Shown: one piece after another, positions 18,974 to 28,361 of the stretch | How positions within the stretch are numbered: the first letter of the stretch is position 1 | Layout: each line of letters begins with the position of its first letter | Origin: Rossellomorea aquimaris | GTDB lineage: Bacteria; Bacillota; Bacilli; Bacillales; Bacillaceae_B | DNA: 64,000 nucleotides | Direction: 5' to 3' | NCBI RefSeq assembly: GCF_020172085.1 | Contig: NZ_JAIVAT010000003.1 | Location: forward strand, 496,001 to 560,000 | The notes under the pieces: generated by a model | Database searches by the model: none | Seen by the model: the letters and a program-made list of their open reading frames with translations, nothing else | Told to the model about the DNA's origin: nothing | Program-made: the position numbers and the translations under genes

Positions 18974-19019
18974 TTGACCTTTCTAGATGTCTTAGTGTAC
19001 TATCTAACTAGAACACTAA
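18974..19019 (+). promoter_or_regulatory. Promoter and GntR-type operator of the ABC operon
   Basis: TTGACC (18974-18979), an 18-bp spacer, TACTAT (18998-19003). The -10 is inside an imperfect inverted repeat, 18992-19019, whose halves TTAGTGT and ACACTAA frame CTATCTAACTAG. AGTGTA-N12-AACACT closely resembles the known YtrA operator form, so the GntR protein encoded second in the operon is the likely repressor. Confidence 0.75.
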
Positions 19020-19041
19020 AACACGTTACGGAGGAGTGAAT

Positions 19042-19821
19042 ATGACTGCATTTAAAGGTCTTCTCTGGAAAGACTTTAAAACTTCAAGCACATGGTTTTA
19101 TGGCTGGATTGCCATTCTTTTTCTGCTTTTCATCATAGGGGTGGTCATTGGTGAATATGTCAATGAGCCAGGTATTTCTCAACTTTTCCTCATTATGATC
19201 GGTGTTTTCCATATAGCCTTTCTTCCGGTAATGGTCTGTTCCATGCTCCGTTTGGAGGGGAAGACGCAGCTTTGGCTGCACAGTCCTCATGGGGGATACA
19301 TGCTTTTATTACCTAAGGTGATTATTGCTTTTTTATACTCTACATTGTCTCTATTACTAGTAGATGGCTTAGGGGTCCTGATGATGCTTCTTTATCCAGA
19401 GTCCTCGCTCTTTTCGTATTGGCCGGTAAAAGAGGGGATTCTCTTTAATCTTGGTGTGACCATTGTCGGTCTCTACTTTTCGGGATGGGGAATCTTCTTA
19501 TGGACGTTATACCATTCCCTTTCCAAATATCCTGCCATAAAGAACATGCGCTGGATCATTATTGCAGGATTCATCATTTTGTATCAAAGTGTGGTTGCCT
19601 TTCTGATGAGCATCGATTGGGTGGAGAAGATTTTCTTTGAAACCCTTACTTTGAAGGTAAGTTCCGGATTCTTTTTCTCAGTGGAAGCAAATGAGGTGAA
19701 TGCCGGTTTTAATCCTGAAACCATTCCATTACCGGTCCTTCCTTTCTTATTTGAAGGCGTGATCATGATCATTGTATTGATGATTTCCTGCAGACTATTG
19801 GATCGCAAGGTTGAGGTGTAG
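19042..19821 (+). CDS. ABC-type membrane permease, first gene of a ytr-like operon
   Basis: 259 residues from the ATG at 19042; the GTG six bases upstream lies in the GGAGGAGTGA ribosome site. Six hydrophobic segments are visible (about 20-40, 50-75, 95-120, 135-160, 175-195, 235-255), with a short cytoplasmic start (LLWKDFKTSSTW). It resembles permeases of the YtrC/YtrD type, expected to pair with one of the two ATPases downstream. It ends 2 bp before the GntR gene. Antibiotic or envelope-stress detoxification is inferred from the ytr architecture only. Confidence 0.72.
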   Translation: MTAFKGLLWKDFKTSSTWFYGWIAILFLLFIIGVVIGEYVNEPGISQLFLIMIGVFHIAFLPVMVCSMLRLEGKTQLWLHSPHGGYMLLLPKVIIAFLYSTLSLLLVDGLGVLMMLLYPESSLFSYWPVKEGILFNLGVTIVGLYFSGWGIFLWTLYHSLSKYPAIKNMRWIIIAGFIILYQSVVAFLMSIDWVEKIFFETLTLKVSSGFFFSVEANEVNAGFNPETIPLPVLPFLFEGVIMIIVLMISCRLLDRKVEV

Positions 19822-19823
19822 AT

Positions 19824-20198
19824 ATGTCAGAAGACTATACAGCCTCCAAACCGATATATATTCAGATTGCTGACCGCATCATCCGGGAAATCGTCAGGAA
19901 AGAATTATCTCCTGGGCAAAAGCTGCCTTCTGTCCGGGATATGGCCGTTCAATCCGGGGTGAACCCGAATACCATTCAACGAACGTACAGTGAATTAGAG
20001 AGGATGGGCATTGTGGAGACGAAAAGAGGGCAGGGAACATTCGTGACGGAAAGGGAAGACGTTCTTTCCGAAATGAATGAAAAGGTTCAGCAGGAAGTGA
20101 TCGAATCTTTCATTCAAAATATGAAGGAACTTGGTCTGACAAAAGAACAGATGATTCAGGGAGTGGAAAAATATCTAAGTGAGAAAGGAGGGGAATAG
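19824..20198 (+). CDS. GntR-family transcriptional regulator, YtrA subfamily
   Basis: 124 residues, the short YtrA length. A winged helix at ~8-78: [15 protein letters not shown], then [20 protein letters not shown] (recognition helix), then KRGQGTFVT in the wing. The C-terminal ~45 residues form a small dimerisation helix pair, with no ligand-binding domain. YtrA regulators repress their own operon and respond to lipid-II-binding antibiotics. The operator over the operon's -10 (18992-19019) fits autorepression. Confidence 0.88.
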   Translation: MSEDYTASKPIYIQIADRIIREIVRKELSPGQKLPSVRDMAVQSGVNPNTIQRTYSELERMGIVETKRGQGTFVTEREDVLSEMNEKVQQEVIESFIQNMKELGLTKEQMIQGVEKYLSEKGGE

Positions 20199-20200
20199 AG

Positions 20201-20914
20201 TTGGTTGTAAAATTTGATGGTGTCACTAAAAAGTACGGGAACGAAATAGCATTGAACGATACCTCATTTGAGTTTCAAAAGGGAAAGATTTATGGTCTCC
20301 TTGGTCCAAACGGCAGTGGAAAATCCACGACATTAAAGATGATTGCCGGTCTTGTGCTCCCCAATAAGGGGACGGTTACCTTGAATGGCAAACCGGTCAC
20401 CAGGAAAATTGCGAATGAAGTGGCCTATTTGACTGAGTTGGATATGTTTTATGAAGCTTTCACCGTTGAAGGGATGATCCGGTTCTATGCCTCTCAGTTC
20501 CCAGATTTTGATCCAGATAGAGCGAATGAACTGGTCACATTCATGGAACTCGACAGGGGGAAGAAGATCAAGCACTTGTCAAAAGGGAATCGGGGCAGGC
20601 TGAAGCTGGTACTGGCACTTTCCCGGAATACCGAGGTGCTGCTTCTTGATGAACCCTTCTCGGGACTGGATCCCATGGTGAGGGATACAATCGTGAAAGG
20701 TCTCCTATCCTATATTGATTTCGGAAATCAGACTGTGATCATTGCCACGCATGAAATCGATGAGATCGAAGCGATTCTCGATGAGGCATACATCATCTCC
20801 GACGGCGAAATCAAAGGACAATGCGATGTGGAAGAGCTGAGAGAATCAGAAGGTCTATCAGTCCTGCAATGGTTGAAGAAAACAACAAAATCAGAAGGGA
20901 AGTTGAAACGATGA
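20201..20914 (+). CDS. ABC transporter ATP-binding protein (YtrB-like)
   Basis: 237 residues, TTG start with AAAGGAGGGGAATAGAG just upstream and 2 bp after the GntR gene. Walker [10 protein letters not shown] at ~35-43; Walker [16 protein letters not shown] motif near 148-158. The ABC signature is degenerate, LSKGN rather than LSGGQ, as is common in YtrB-type ATPases. It overlaps the next ATPase by 4 bases (ATGA), so the two are translationally coupled. Confidence 0.88.
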   Translation: MVVKFDGVTKKYGNEIALNDTSFEFQKGKIYGLLGPNGSGKSTTLKMIAGLVLPNKGTVTLNGKPVTRKIANEVAYLTELDMFYEAFTVEGMIRFYASQFPDFDPDRANELVTFMELDRGKKIKHLSKGNRGRLKLVLALSRNTEVLLLDEPFSGLDPMVRDTIVKGLLSYIDFGNQTVIIATHEIDEIEAILDEAYIISDGEIKGQCDVEELRESEGLSVLQWLKKTTKSEGKLKR

Positions 20915-21837
20915 AGCCGGTTGTGCAATTACAAAGTGTTTCCAAAGTCATCAAAGGCAAGACCATCATTGATCAATTAACGTTTGACGTGTATGAAGGA
21001 GAAGTGTTCGGTTTCCTCGGGCCAAACGGAGCCGGTAAAACGACGACGATCCGTATGATCGTAGGGTTGATGAATATTTCAAATGGAGATGTCCTTATCT
21101 CAGGCAAAAGCATCAAGAAAGACTTTGAAGGTGCCATCAAGGATGTGGGTGCCATCGTTGAAAACCCCGAGCTATACAAGTTCATGTCAGGATATCAAAA
21201 CTTAAAGCACTTTGCCCGCATGCAAAAGGGGATTACCGATGAACGAATGAAAGAAGTCATTGAACTGGTCGGACTGACTGACCGCATCAATGACAAGGTA
21301 AAAACGTACTCCCTTGGAATGAGACAGCGTTTGGGTCTCGCCCAGTGCCTTCTCCATAAGCCGAAGCTCCTCATCCTTGATGAACCGACAAATGGTCTCG
21401 ACCCTGCGGGGATCCGTGAGATTCGTGCTTATATCAGAAAGCTCGCTCAGGAAGAAGGTATGGCGGTCATTGTATCGAGTCACTTATTATCCGAAATGGA
21501 GATGATGTGTGACCGAATCGGGATCATCCAATCCGGAAAGCTAGTCGATGTGCAACAAGTTAGGGACTTTGTAGAAGGTTCCGAACAGGTATATCACTTC
21601 GAAATCGATGAAGTGGATAAAATGAAGGCCGTTCTTAATGCATTCGAATCCGGAATCAAATTCGAAGCTCAAGGAAAACAGGTGCAAGTGGCCCTGACAA
21701 AAGAACAAGTACCTGAGGTCATTCGGTCACTGGTAGAATCCGGTGTGCAAATATACAGCGTAATGCCTGTAGCCAAAACATTGGAAGATAGATTCCTGGA
21801 AATTACAAATGACAAAGGAGAGGTCGTTCATGCTTAG
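20911..21837 (+). CDS. ABC transporter ATP-binding protein (BcrA-like)
   Basis: 308 residues from the ATG at 20911, in an ATGA overlap with the preceding gene; an in-frame opening from 20821 would lie inside that gene and is rejected. Walker [11 protein letters not shown] near 41-50, signature [13 protein letters not shown] near 136, Walker [14 protein letters not shown] near 155, and a C-terminal extension of ~90 residues as in BcrA/multidrug ATPases. Likely partner of the permease downstream, which it overlaps by 8 bp. Confidence 0.9.
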   Translation: MKPVVQLQSVSKVIKGKTIIDQLTFDVYEGEVFGFLGPNGAGKTTTIRMIVGLMNISNGDVLISGKSIKKDFEGAIKDVGAIVENPELYKFMSGYQNLKHFARMQKGITDERMKEVIELVGLTDRINDKVKTYSLGMRQRLGLAQCLLHKPKLLILDEPTNGLDPAGIREIRAYIRKLAQEEGMAVIVSSHLLSEMEMMCDRIGIIQSGKLVDVQQVRDFVEGSEQVYHFEIDEVDKMKAVLNAFESGIKFEAQGKQVQVALTKEQVPEVIRSLVESGVQIYSVMPVAKTLEDRFLEITNDKGEVVHA

Positions 21838-22780
21838 TCTTATTAGAAATGAATGGATCAAAATCTTCAAGCGGGTCGGGACGTATGTCATGCTTGGCTT
21901 GTTGATTCTGATTATTGGTGTGACAGGTGCCTTCACCAAGTATAGTGACATGAAAGCGAAAGAAATGGGTAACTGGAAACAAGAGCTATCAGCACAGGTG
22001 GAATCGGATAAGCAGATGTTGGCTGAAAATCCCGAATTGAATAAATTTATAAAAAAAGACACCGAACGAAGAATCGCGATTAACGAATATCGAATAGAAA
22101 ACGATATCGAACCAAAAGTACAGGAAACAACTTGGACATTCGTTGAAACGAATGCCAATATCGTTCTCGTTGTGGGGCTCTTCTCCATCATCGTGGCAGC
22201 GGGCATCGTCGCGAGTGAATTCAGCTGGGGGACCATCAAGCTGTTGCTCATCCGTCCTATTTCGCGAACTAAAATCCTGCTCTCCAAATACGTTACTGTC
22301 ATATTATACGGCATGAGCATGCTGTTATTATTATTCGTTGTTTCCCTACTTCTGGGCCTTATCTTGTTCGGCGGAACAGATCAGTCCACTCATCTGGCTT
22401 TCGTGGACGGGAAGGTTGTCGAGCAGAATATTGTGGGTTACCTGATCAAAACGTACTTATTACAAACCATCAACATTGTCATGATGGCTACGATGGCCTT
22501 CATGATTTCCGCAGTGTTCAGAAGCAGCTCACTGGCAATTGGAATTTCATTATTCCTCTTATTCGTAGGGGGCAATGCAACAAGCCTGCTTGCCCTGAAA
22601 TTCGACTGGGCGAAATACAGTCTGTTCGCCAACACAGACCTGACTCAATATACAGGCTTCACTCCTCCATTGGTGGACGGGATGACGATGGGCTTCTCGA
22701 TTACCATGCTCGTTATCTATTTCATCATTTTCCAAGTGCTTGCATTCTTGGTATTCAATAAGAGGGATGTAGCGGCATAG
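21830..22780 (+). CDS. ABC-2 type permease
   Basis: 316 residues from the ATG at 21830 (AAAGGAGAGG site). ABC-2 fold: a cytoplasmic start LIRNEWIKIFKRVGTY, a first helix at ~20-38, a long external segment to ~110, then five helices (about 120-140, 165-190, 210-235, 240-262, 285-310). It carries substrate with the BcrA-like ATPase; bacitracin-type efflux is possible, but the substrate cannot be read from sequence. It is the last gene of the five-gene unit, with a decayed copy of the 54-kb repeat after its stop. Confidence 0.85.
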   Translation: MLSLIRNEWIKIFKRVGTYVMLGLLILIIGVTGAFTKYSDMKAKEMGNWKQELSAQVESDKQMLAENPELNKFIKKDTERRIAINEYRIENDIEPKVQETTWTFVETNANIVLVVGLFSIIVAAGIVASEFSWGTIKLLLIRPISRTKILLSKYVTVILYGMSMLLLLFVVSLLLGLILFGGTDQSTHLAFVDGKVVEQNIVGYLIKTYLLQTINIVMMATMAFMISAVFRSSSLAIGISLFLLFVGGNATSLLALKFDWAKYSLFANTDLTQYTGFTPPLVDGMTMGFSITMLVIYFIIFQVLAFLVFNKRDVAA

Positions 22781-22791
22781 AAATAAGCCAC

Positions 22792-22852
22792 GGCGGCTCT
22801 AACTGGACCGTCAAGCATAACATACTTTGCCTTTTTGTGACCCCGATTTACA
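22792..22852 (+). repeat. Decayed copy of the structured repeat found at 54162
   Basis: GGCGGCT, CTGG-CCG-CAAGCATAA and CTTTGCCTTTTTG followed by CGATTTA occur in the same order as in the 54162 unit, with mismatches and an internal deletion. The right arm (CTTATGACCTCGAG onward) is absent, so the long hairpin can no longer form. Confidence 0.7.
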
Positions 22853-22868
22853 AATAAGAAAGAACACC

Positions 22869-22904
22869 AAAAAGTGACGGACTCATCATAGTCCGTCACT
22901 TTTT
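22869..22904. terminator. Bidirectional terminator between the ABC operon and tgl
   Basis: AAAAAGTGACGGAC pairs perfectly with GTCCGTCACTTTTT. It overlaps the tgl stop codon by two bases. Confidence 0.92.
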
Positions 22905-23622
22905 ATGTGTATCGATACAAATCAGAAAAATTCAGGCGTGTGACCTGCTCAAGTAAGTAAGCGGATTTCGTTGCCTCCTTTTTCCGGAGAGTGTTCAATG
23001 CTTCAATCATTTCATCGTGAGTCATGAGTCCCACACCGTGACCGAAGTACTGATCTTCTGTAATAAAGACTGAGTTCTCACCCATCCAGATCGGATCTTC
23101 GAAGTCGGGATTAAAGAAGTAATAAACATCTCCAGGGATATAATCAAGCCCTTCATACGTGACCATTGGAAGGTCGTCATCATAGTTGTGCCCCCACACA
23201 AGAAGTGATGAATATAGCCGGTTGAAATAAGGGGTCCTGATCGTATCGAGAATGGATTTATAGTAAAGCACAACAATGCTTGTGACACATTCAAAGCTGT
23301 AGGCAGAACTGTTCGTGAAAATATCCTCGATGGCATCTGATGGAAGCTTCGAGTCATTGAGCTGATAGCCGTAAGGGGTCTTGGTCCAGTAGATCGGGTT
23401 GAACTTGGAATGTTCGAAGGCTGAAAAAGTGGCGTCTCCATCATTCATCGCTTTCGCATTGGCGATTATTCTTTCTCTTACTTTCAACTCGTATTTGAGT
23501 TCTGAAAGGTTTGTATATCGGTAGTCGGTTGGGCTTTCTTTTAACGTAGTGAATATGTTTTTTTCAACAGGAGTCAGGTTCGGTAAATCCTTAGGTGATG
23601 TTTCATTTTCAATGATGATCAA
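22903..23622 (-). CDS. tgl: Spore coat protein-glutamine gamma-glutamyltransferase
   Basis: 239 residues from the TTG at 23622, 8 bases after GGAGGTG. The protein starts MIIIENETS, aligning with the MII start of B. subtilis Tgl. It forms epsilon-(gamma-glutamyl)lysine cross-links in the spore coat. The catalytic Cys is in AYSFECVTSIVVLYY, about residue 112. WMGENSVFITEDQYFGHGVG (~185-204) and SAYLLEQVTRL near the C-terminus match the family. A sigma-K-type promoter lies directly upstream, as expected for a mother-cell coat gene, and sigK itself is in this window. Confidence 0.93.
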   Translation of the reverse strand: MIIIENETSPKDLPNLTPVEKNIFTTLKESPTDYRYTNLSELKYELKVRERIIANAKAMNDGDATFSAFEHSKFNPIYWTKTPYGYQLNDSKLPSDAIEDIFTNSSAYSFECVTSIVVLYYKSILDTIRTPYFNRLYSSLLVWGHNYDDDLPMVTYEGLDYIPGDVYYFFNPDFEDPIWMGENSVFITEDQYFGHGVGLMTHDEMIEALNTLRKKEATKSAYLLEQVTRLNFSDLYRYT

Positions 23623-23647
23623 TCCATACACCTCCGGGCTTTTTTAC

Positions 23648-23677
23648 TAATGTATGATGAGGAGATGGAATATGGTA
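23648..23677 (-). promoter_or_regulatory. Sigma-K-type promoter of tgl
   Basis: On the reverse strand CATACATTA (complement of 23648-23656) is a perfect CATAnnnTA -10, with an AC -35 core about 18 bp upstream (complement of 23675-23676). The start point would lie about 8 bp before the tgl ribosome site. Confidence 0.6.
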
Positions 23678-23730
23678 TCAACATTATAAAAAATGTGGGC
23701 ACAGGTATTGTGATTTGAAGGTTCACCATT

Positions 23731-23846
23731 TGGCCCATTAAACTCTGATTCTGGCCCAATAGAGGTAGAAAGTGGCCCAATAAACTGCTTAAGTGGCCCA
23801 ATAAAGTCCCAAAGTGGCCCGATAACCCATTAAGTGGACCCGCATC
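23731..23846. repeat. 21-bp phased array A, core TGGCCCAATAAA
   Basis: Six copies of a TGGCCC(A/G)(A/T)TAA-like core start at 23731, 23752, 23773, 23794, 23815 and 23835, spaced 21, 21, 21, 21 and 20 bp. Several are preceded by AAG. The 9-11 bases between cores are unrelated. The last copy is degenerate (TGGACCC). It fills the space between the rarA terminator and the tgl promoter. Confidence 0.85.
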
Positions 23847-23925
23847 AGCAGAAAGTATTGCACTCTATCAGAATGACAACTTCATTAGGTTGATCGATCA
23901 ACGTTTTTTTCAACATAACAGGTCA

Positions 23926-23961
23926 AAAAAACACCTACTCGAGTCATAAGTAGGTGTTTTT
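23926..23961. terminator. Terminator of rarA
   Basis: AAAAACACCTACT pairs with AGTAGGTGTTTTT; U-tracts on both strands. It ends 24 bp from the rarA stop. Confidence 0.9.
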
Positions 23962-23984
23962 CACTCAATCCGTCTTCACAATAG

Positions 23985-25259
23985 TTATTTCATCTGCTTA
24001 TTAATCTTCTCATACACCTGGGCGATCGCCTGTTCAAATTTCCCGGTCGATTTAGGACTGTAATATTTGGCTTTGCCCAATTTTTCAGGCAGGTACGTCT
24101 GCGGCACCCATCCTGATTCATAGTCGTGTGGATATTTGTATTCCAGGCCTCTGCCTAGTTCCTTTGCACCTTGATAATGGGCGTCTTTCAAATGGTCTGG
24201 CACATCGCCGCTCTTCCCTTTTTGGATATCTGCAAGGGCCAGGTCGATGGCCGTAATGGCCGAGTTCGATTTAGGTGAGAGGCAAAGTTCGATGATCGCA
24301 TTGGCTAACGGAATTCTAGCTTCTGGGAAACCAATTTTCTCGGCGGTTTCGACTGCCGCGAGAGTTCTTGGACCCGCCTGGGGATTCGCGAGGCCGATAT
24401 CTTCATAGGCAATCACGAGTAGCCTGCGTGCGATGCTTGGAAGGTCTCCTGCTTCAACAAGTCTTCCAAGATAGTGAAGTGCTGCATTCACATCGCTTCC
24501 GCGAATCGATTTCTGAAAGGCACTCACAACATCATAATGAGCGTCGCCGTCTTTATCATGTGAAAAGCTTTTCTTCTGAAGGCATTCTTCCGCAATCGTG
24601 ACATCGATATGGATTACACCGTCGTCATCCGGTGAAGTGGACAGCACAGCCAATTCCAAGGCATTCAATGAACTCCTCACATCTCCGAAGCTGCTGCTTG
24701 CAAAATGTTCGATAGCTTCGTTCGATACTTCCAGTGAATATCCTCCCAATCCACGTTCGTCGTCCTGAATCGCACGGGTCAATGCGATTTTCATTTCCTC
24801 GATCGACAGAGGCTTCAATTCGAATATCTGGCATCTGCTTCGTATCGCAGGGTTTATGGCATGATAAGGATTGCTCGTTGTAGCGCCGATCAATGTAATC
24901 ATCCCATTCTCAAGATAAGGAAGCAGGAAATCCTGCTTTCCTTTATCCAAGCGATGGACTTCATCCAATAGAAGGATCACTTTACCTGACATTTTTGCTT
25001 CCTCTGCCACGATCTGAATATCCTTTTTATTATTCGTGACGGCGTTCAGGGTTTTGAACCGGTACTTGGTGCTTCCGGCAATGGCGCTTGCAATGGATGT
25101 TTTTCCAATGCCTGGTGGTCCGTACAGGATCATGGATGAAAGCTGTTTCGCCTTTACCATCCTGTCGATGATTTTCCCTTCTCCGACTAAATGCTGCTGC
25201 CCGATGATTTCTTCAATGGTACGTGGTCTCATCTTGAAGGCAAGTGGTTTTATCGACAT
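23985..25259 (-). CDS. rarA: Replication-associated recombination protein RarA (MgsA)
   Basis: 424 residues from the ATG at 25259 (GAGAGATGTTTC upstream). A clamp-loader-like AAA+ ATPase that acts at stalled replication forks. Walker A GPPGIGKTS near 47-55, Walker B ILLLDEVHRLDK near 96-107, sensor GATTSNP near 127, then the lid and MgsA C-terminal tetramerisation domain (ARLLVIAYEDIGLANPQ-type motif near 275; YKYPHDYESGWVPQTYLP near 375). Divergent from cymR, as yrvN is in B. subtilis. Confidence 0.95.
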   Translation of the reverse strand: MSIKPLAFKMRPRTIEEIIGQQHLVGEGKIIDRMVKAKQLSSMILYGPPGIGKTSIASAIAGSTKYRFKTLNAVTNNKKDIQIVAEEAKMSGKVILLLDEVHRLDKGKQDFLLPYLENGMITLIGATTSNPYHAINPAIRSRCQIFELKPLSIEEMKIALTRAIQDDERGLGGYSLEVSNEAIEHFASSSFGDVRSSLNALELAVLSTSPDDDGVIHIDVTIAEECLQKKSFSHDKDGDAHYDVVSAFQKSIRGSDVNAALHYLGRLVEAGDLPSIARRLLVIAYEDIGLANPQAGPRTLAAVETAEKIGFPEARIPLANAIIELCLSPKSNSAITAIDLALADIQKGKSGDVPDHLKDAHYQGAKELGRGLEYKYPHDYESGWVPQTYLPEKLGKAKYYSPKSTGKFEQAIAQVYEKINKQMK

Positions 25260-25358
25260 GAAACATCTCTCCAAACTGACGTTCTAATTACCATCACTTT
25301 ATCACAGGAGATGTCATGAAGGGAAATAATGTGGATAAGAGAAGATGATGTCGTCCCT

Positions 25359-25388
25359 TTCACAGTAGAAGGGCGTATATGCTATAAT
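25359..25388 (+). promoter_or_regulatory. Promoter of cymR
   Basis: TTCACA (25359-25364), 18-bp spacer, and an extended -10 TGcTATAAT ending at 25388. The leader to the cymR ATG is about 63 nt. Confidence 0.7.
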
Positions 25389-25457
25389 AACAAAGTCAAT
25401 GCATAAGAAATATACGTCTGAACGTGACGTTATTAAATATAGTAGAGGTGCTGGAAC

Positions 25458-25877
25458 ATGAAGATATCAACTAAAGGCCGATATGGTCTAACGATTATGA
25501 TAGAACTTGCAAAACGACATGGTGAGGGACCTACCTCACTGAAAACCATCGCACAGCAGCATGAACTGTCTGAACATTATCTTGAGCAGCTGGTCGCTCC
25601 ACTGCGAAACGGCGGTCTTGTTAGAAGCATTCGCGGAGCATACGGAGGGTATGTATTGGGTCATGAGCCATCAGAAATCACAGCGGGGGATATTATCCGA
25701 ATCCTGGAAGGGCCGATCAGTCCTGTAGAAGGTATCGAAGATGAAGAACCTGCTAAACGCGAATTGTGGATCCGTATTCGGGACGCAGTCAAGGAAGTAC
25801 TCGATAATACAACGATAGAAGATTTGGCAAGTCATTCTGATGACGGGGAATCTGATGCGTACATGTTCTATATCTAG
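25458..25877 (+). CDS. cymR: Rrf2-family cysteine metabolism repressor CymR
   Basis: 139 residues. Winged-helix Rrf2 regulator that, with O-acetylserine sulfhydrylase CysK, represses cysteine and sulfur-uptake genes. MKISTKGRYGLTIMIELA starts the domain; the recognition region LSEHYLEQLVAPLRNGGLV is near 38-56 and the wing SIRGAYGGYVLG near 58-69. It lacks the three Fe-S cysteines of IscR, as expected for CymR. It is followed 13 bp later by a cysteine desulfurase. The yrrT-mtnN-mccA-mccB operon at 48-52 kb is its expected target. Confidence 0.93.
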   Translation: MKISTKGRYGLTIMIELAKRHGEGPTSLKTIAQQHELSEHYLEQLVAPLRNGGLVRSIRGAYGGYVLGHEPSEITAGDIIRILEGPISPVEGIEDEEPAKRELWIRIRDAVKEVLDNTTIEDLASHSDDGESDAYMFYI

Positions 25878-25890
25878 GAGGTAACAATCA

Positions 25891-27033
25891 ATGGAAAGAG
25901 TGTATCTGGATCATGCTGCAACGTCGCCCATGCATCCTGAAGTAATTGATGAAATGACAGCGGTGATGAAGGAGTCCTTTGGGAACCCATCAAGCATTCA
26001 TTCATTTGGGCGTGCATCACGACATCTGGTGGATCATGCCCGGACCGTCATTGCATCAAGCATTCATGCAGACTACAATGATATCATTTTTACAAGTGGC
26101 GGAACGGAAGCAGACAATTTAGCGATCATCGGAACCGCCGAGGCTAATAAGGATAAAGGAAAGCACATCATTACAACACAAACCGAGCATCATGCGGTTT
26201 TGCATGCTTGTACATTTCTTGAATCCAAAGGGTTTGAGGTCACCTACTTGCCTGTGGATCGTTCAGGAAGGATCTCAATGGAGGACCTGCAAAATGAACT
26301 CCGTGGTGATACCATCCTTGTGACCATCATGTTTGGGAATAACGAAGTAGGAACACTTCAGCCCATCAAAGAGATTGGGGATTTGTTAAAGAATCATCAG
26401 GCATATTTTCATTCAGATGCTGTACAGGCTTTCGGATTGACTGCCATGGATGTGCAGGAGCTGGGGGTCGATCTGCTTTCCGTTTCAGGGCATAAGATCA
26501 ATGGGCCTAAAGGAATCGGTTTTCTTTATTCCCATAAACGTGTGGACCTTCAGCCGGGGTTATACGGCGGTGAGCAGGAACGAAAGCGCCGTGCGGGCAC
26601 AGAAAACGTCCCGGCAATTGCAGGGCTTGGGAAGGCAGTGGAACTTGCCCAGCACTCTGTTGAAGAAAAGCATAGCATGCTCTCTGATCTGAAGAAATTA
26701 TTAAAAGAAACCTTAGCTGGTGAGGGGATTGAATTTGAAGAGAACGGATCCCTTGAGCATGGATTACCCCATGTGCTAAACTTAAGCTTTCCTGGCACGG
26801 ATGTAGAATCCATGCTGGTGAATTTAGATATGTCAGGTATTGCTGTTTCAAGCGGTTCCGCTTGTACGGCTGGATCTATAGAGCCTTCACATGTACTTGT
26901 GGCCATGTATGGGAAGCAGTCTGAGAAATCAAGGAATTCCATCCGCTTCAGCTTTGGTCTAGGGAATACGGAGGAGCAGATTGTCAGGACTGCCCATGAA
27001 GTCGCAAAGATTGTGAAGAGATTAACCACATAA
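25891..27033 (+). CDS. Cysteine desulfurase (YrvO type, MnmA partner)
   Basis: 380 residues. PLP enzyme that removes sulfur from cysteine as a protein persulfide. The PLP lysine is in SVSGHKINGPKG (near 200), the His stack in TEHHAVLH (near 100), and the catalytic Cys in SSGSACTAGSIEPSH (near 325). NifS/IscS group II members like YrvO pass sulfur directly to MnmA, whose gene begins 49 bp downstream. The start follows AGGAGGTAACAATC. The cymR-yrvO-mnmA linkage matches B. subtilis. Confidence 0.94.
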   Translation: MERVYLDHAATSPMHPEVIDEMTAVMKESFGNPSSIHSFGRASRHLVDHARTVIASSIHADYNDIIFTSGGTEADNLAIIGTAEANKDKGKHIITTQTEHHAVLHACTFLESKGFEVTYLPVDRSGRISMEDLQNELRGDTILVTIMFGNNEVGTLQPIKEIGDLLKNHQAYFHSDAVQAFGLTAMDVQELGVDLLSVSGHKINGPKGIGFLYSHKRVDLQPGLYGGEQERKRRAGTENVPAIAGLGKAVELAQHSVEEKHSMLSDLKKLLKETLAGEGIEFEENGSLEHGLPHVLNLSFPGTDVESMLVNLDMSGIAVSSGSACTAGSIEPSHVLVAMYGKQSEKSRNSIRFSFGLGNTEEQIVRTAHEVAKIVKRLTT

Positions 27034-27082
27034 GATGGTCGTCCGATTAGGGCGCATGAACGGAAAAAAGGAGGTGGCGTAA

Positions 27083-28198
<1,116 letters not shown>

Positions 28199-28207
28199 TA
28201 TCAATTC

Positions 28208-28261
28208 AAAAAGGACTGAGAAAAGGAGATGTACGATCTCTGATCTCTCAGTCCTTTTTTT
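28208..28261 (+). terminator. Terminator of the cymR-mnmA operon
   Basis: AAAAAGGACTGAG pairs with CTCAGTCCTTTTTTT; the long loop contains its own GAGAT-gtacg-ATCTC hairpin. Confidence 0.9.
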
Positions 28262-28361
28262 CATCATGGATGAATTCCATTGTAGGGTGTCCCTTATGTT
28301 ATACTAGTATCGATAAGCAGGGATACATACATAAATAATAGACTATATAGAGGTGTTTACA

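Noticed and set aside
23619..23801. Reverse-strand 60-codon frame with a heptad pattern (LLGHLSS, LLGHFLP)
   Set aside because: The heptads are a by-product of the 21-bp DNA period (7 codons). The frame breaks at the 20-bp step, has no ribosome site and overlaps tgl's promoter.
23731..23846. CRISPR array
   Set aside because: Repeats are about 12 bp with 9-bp variable parts, far too short; no cas genes nearby.
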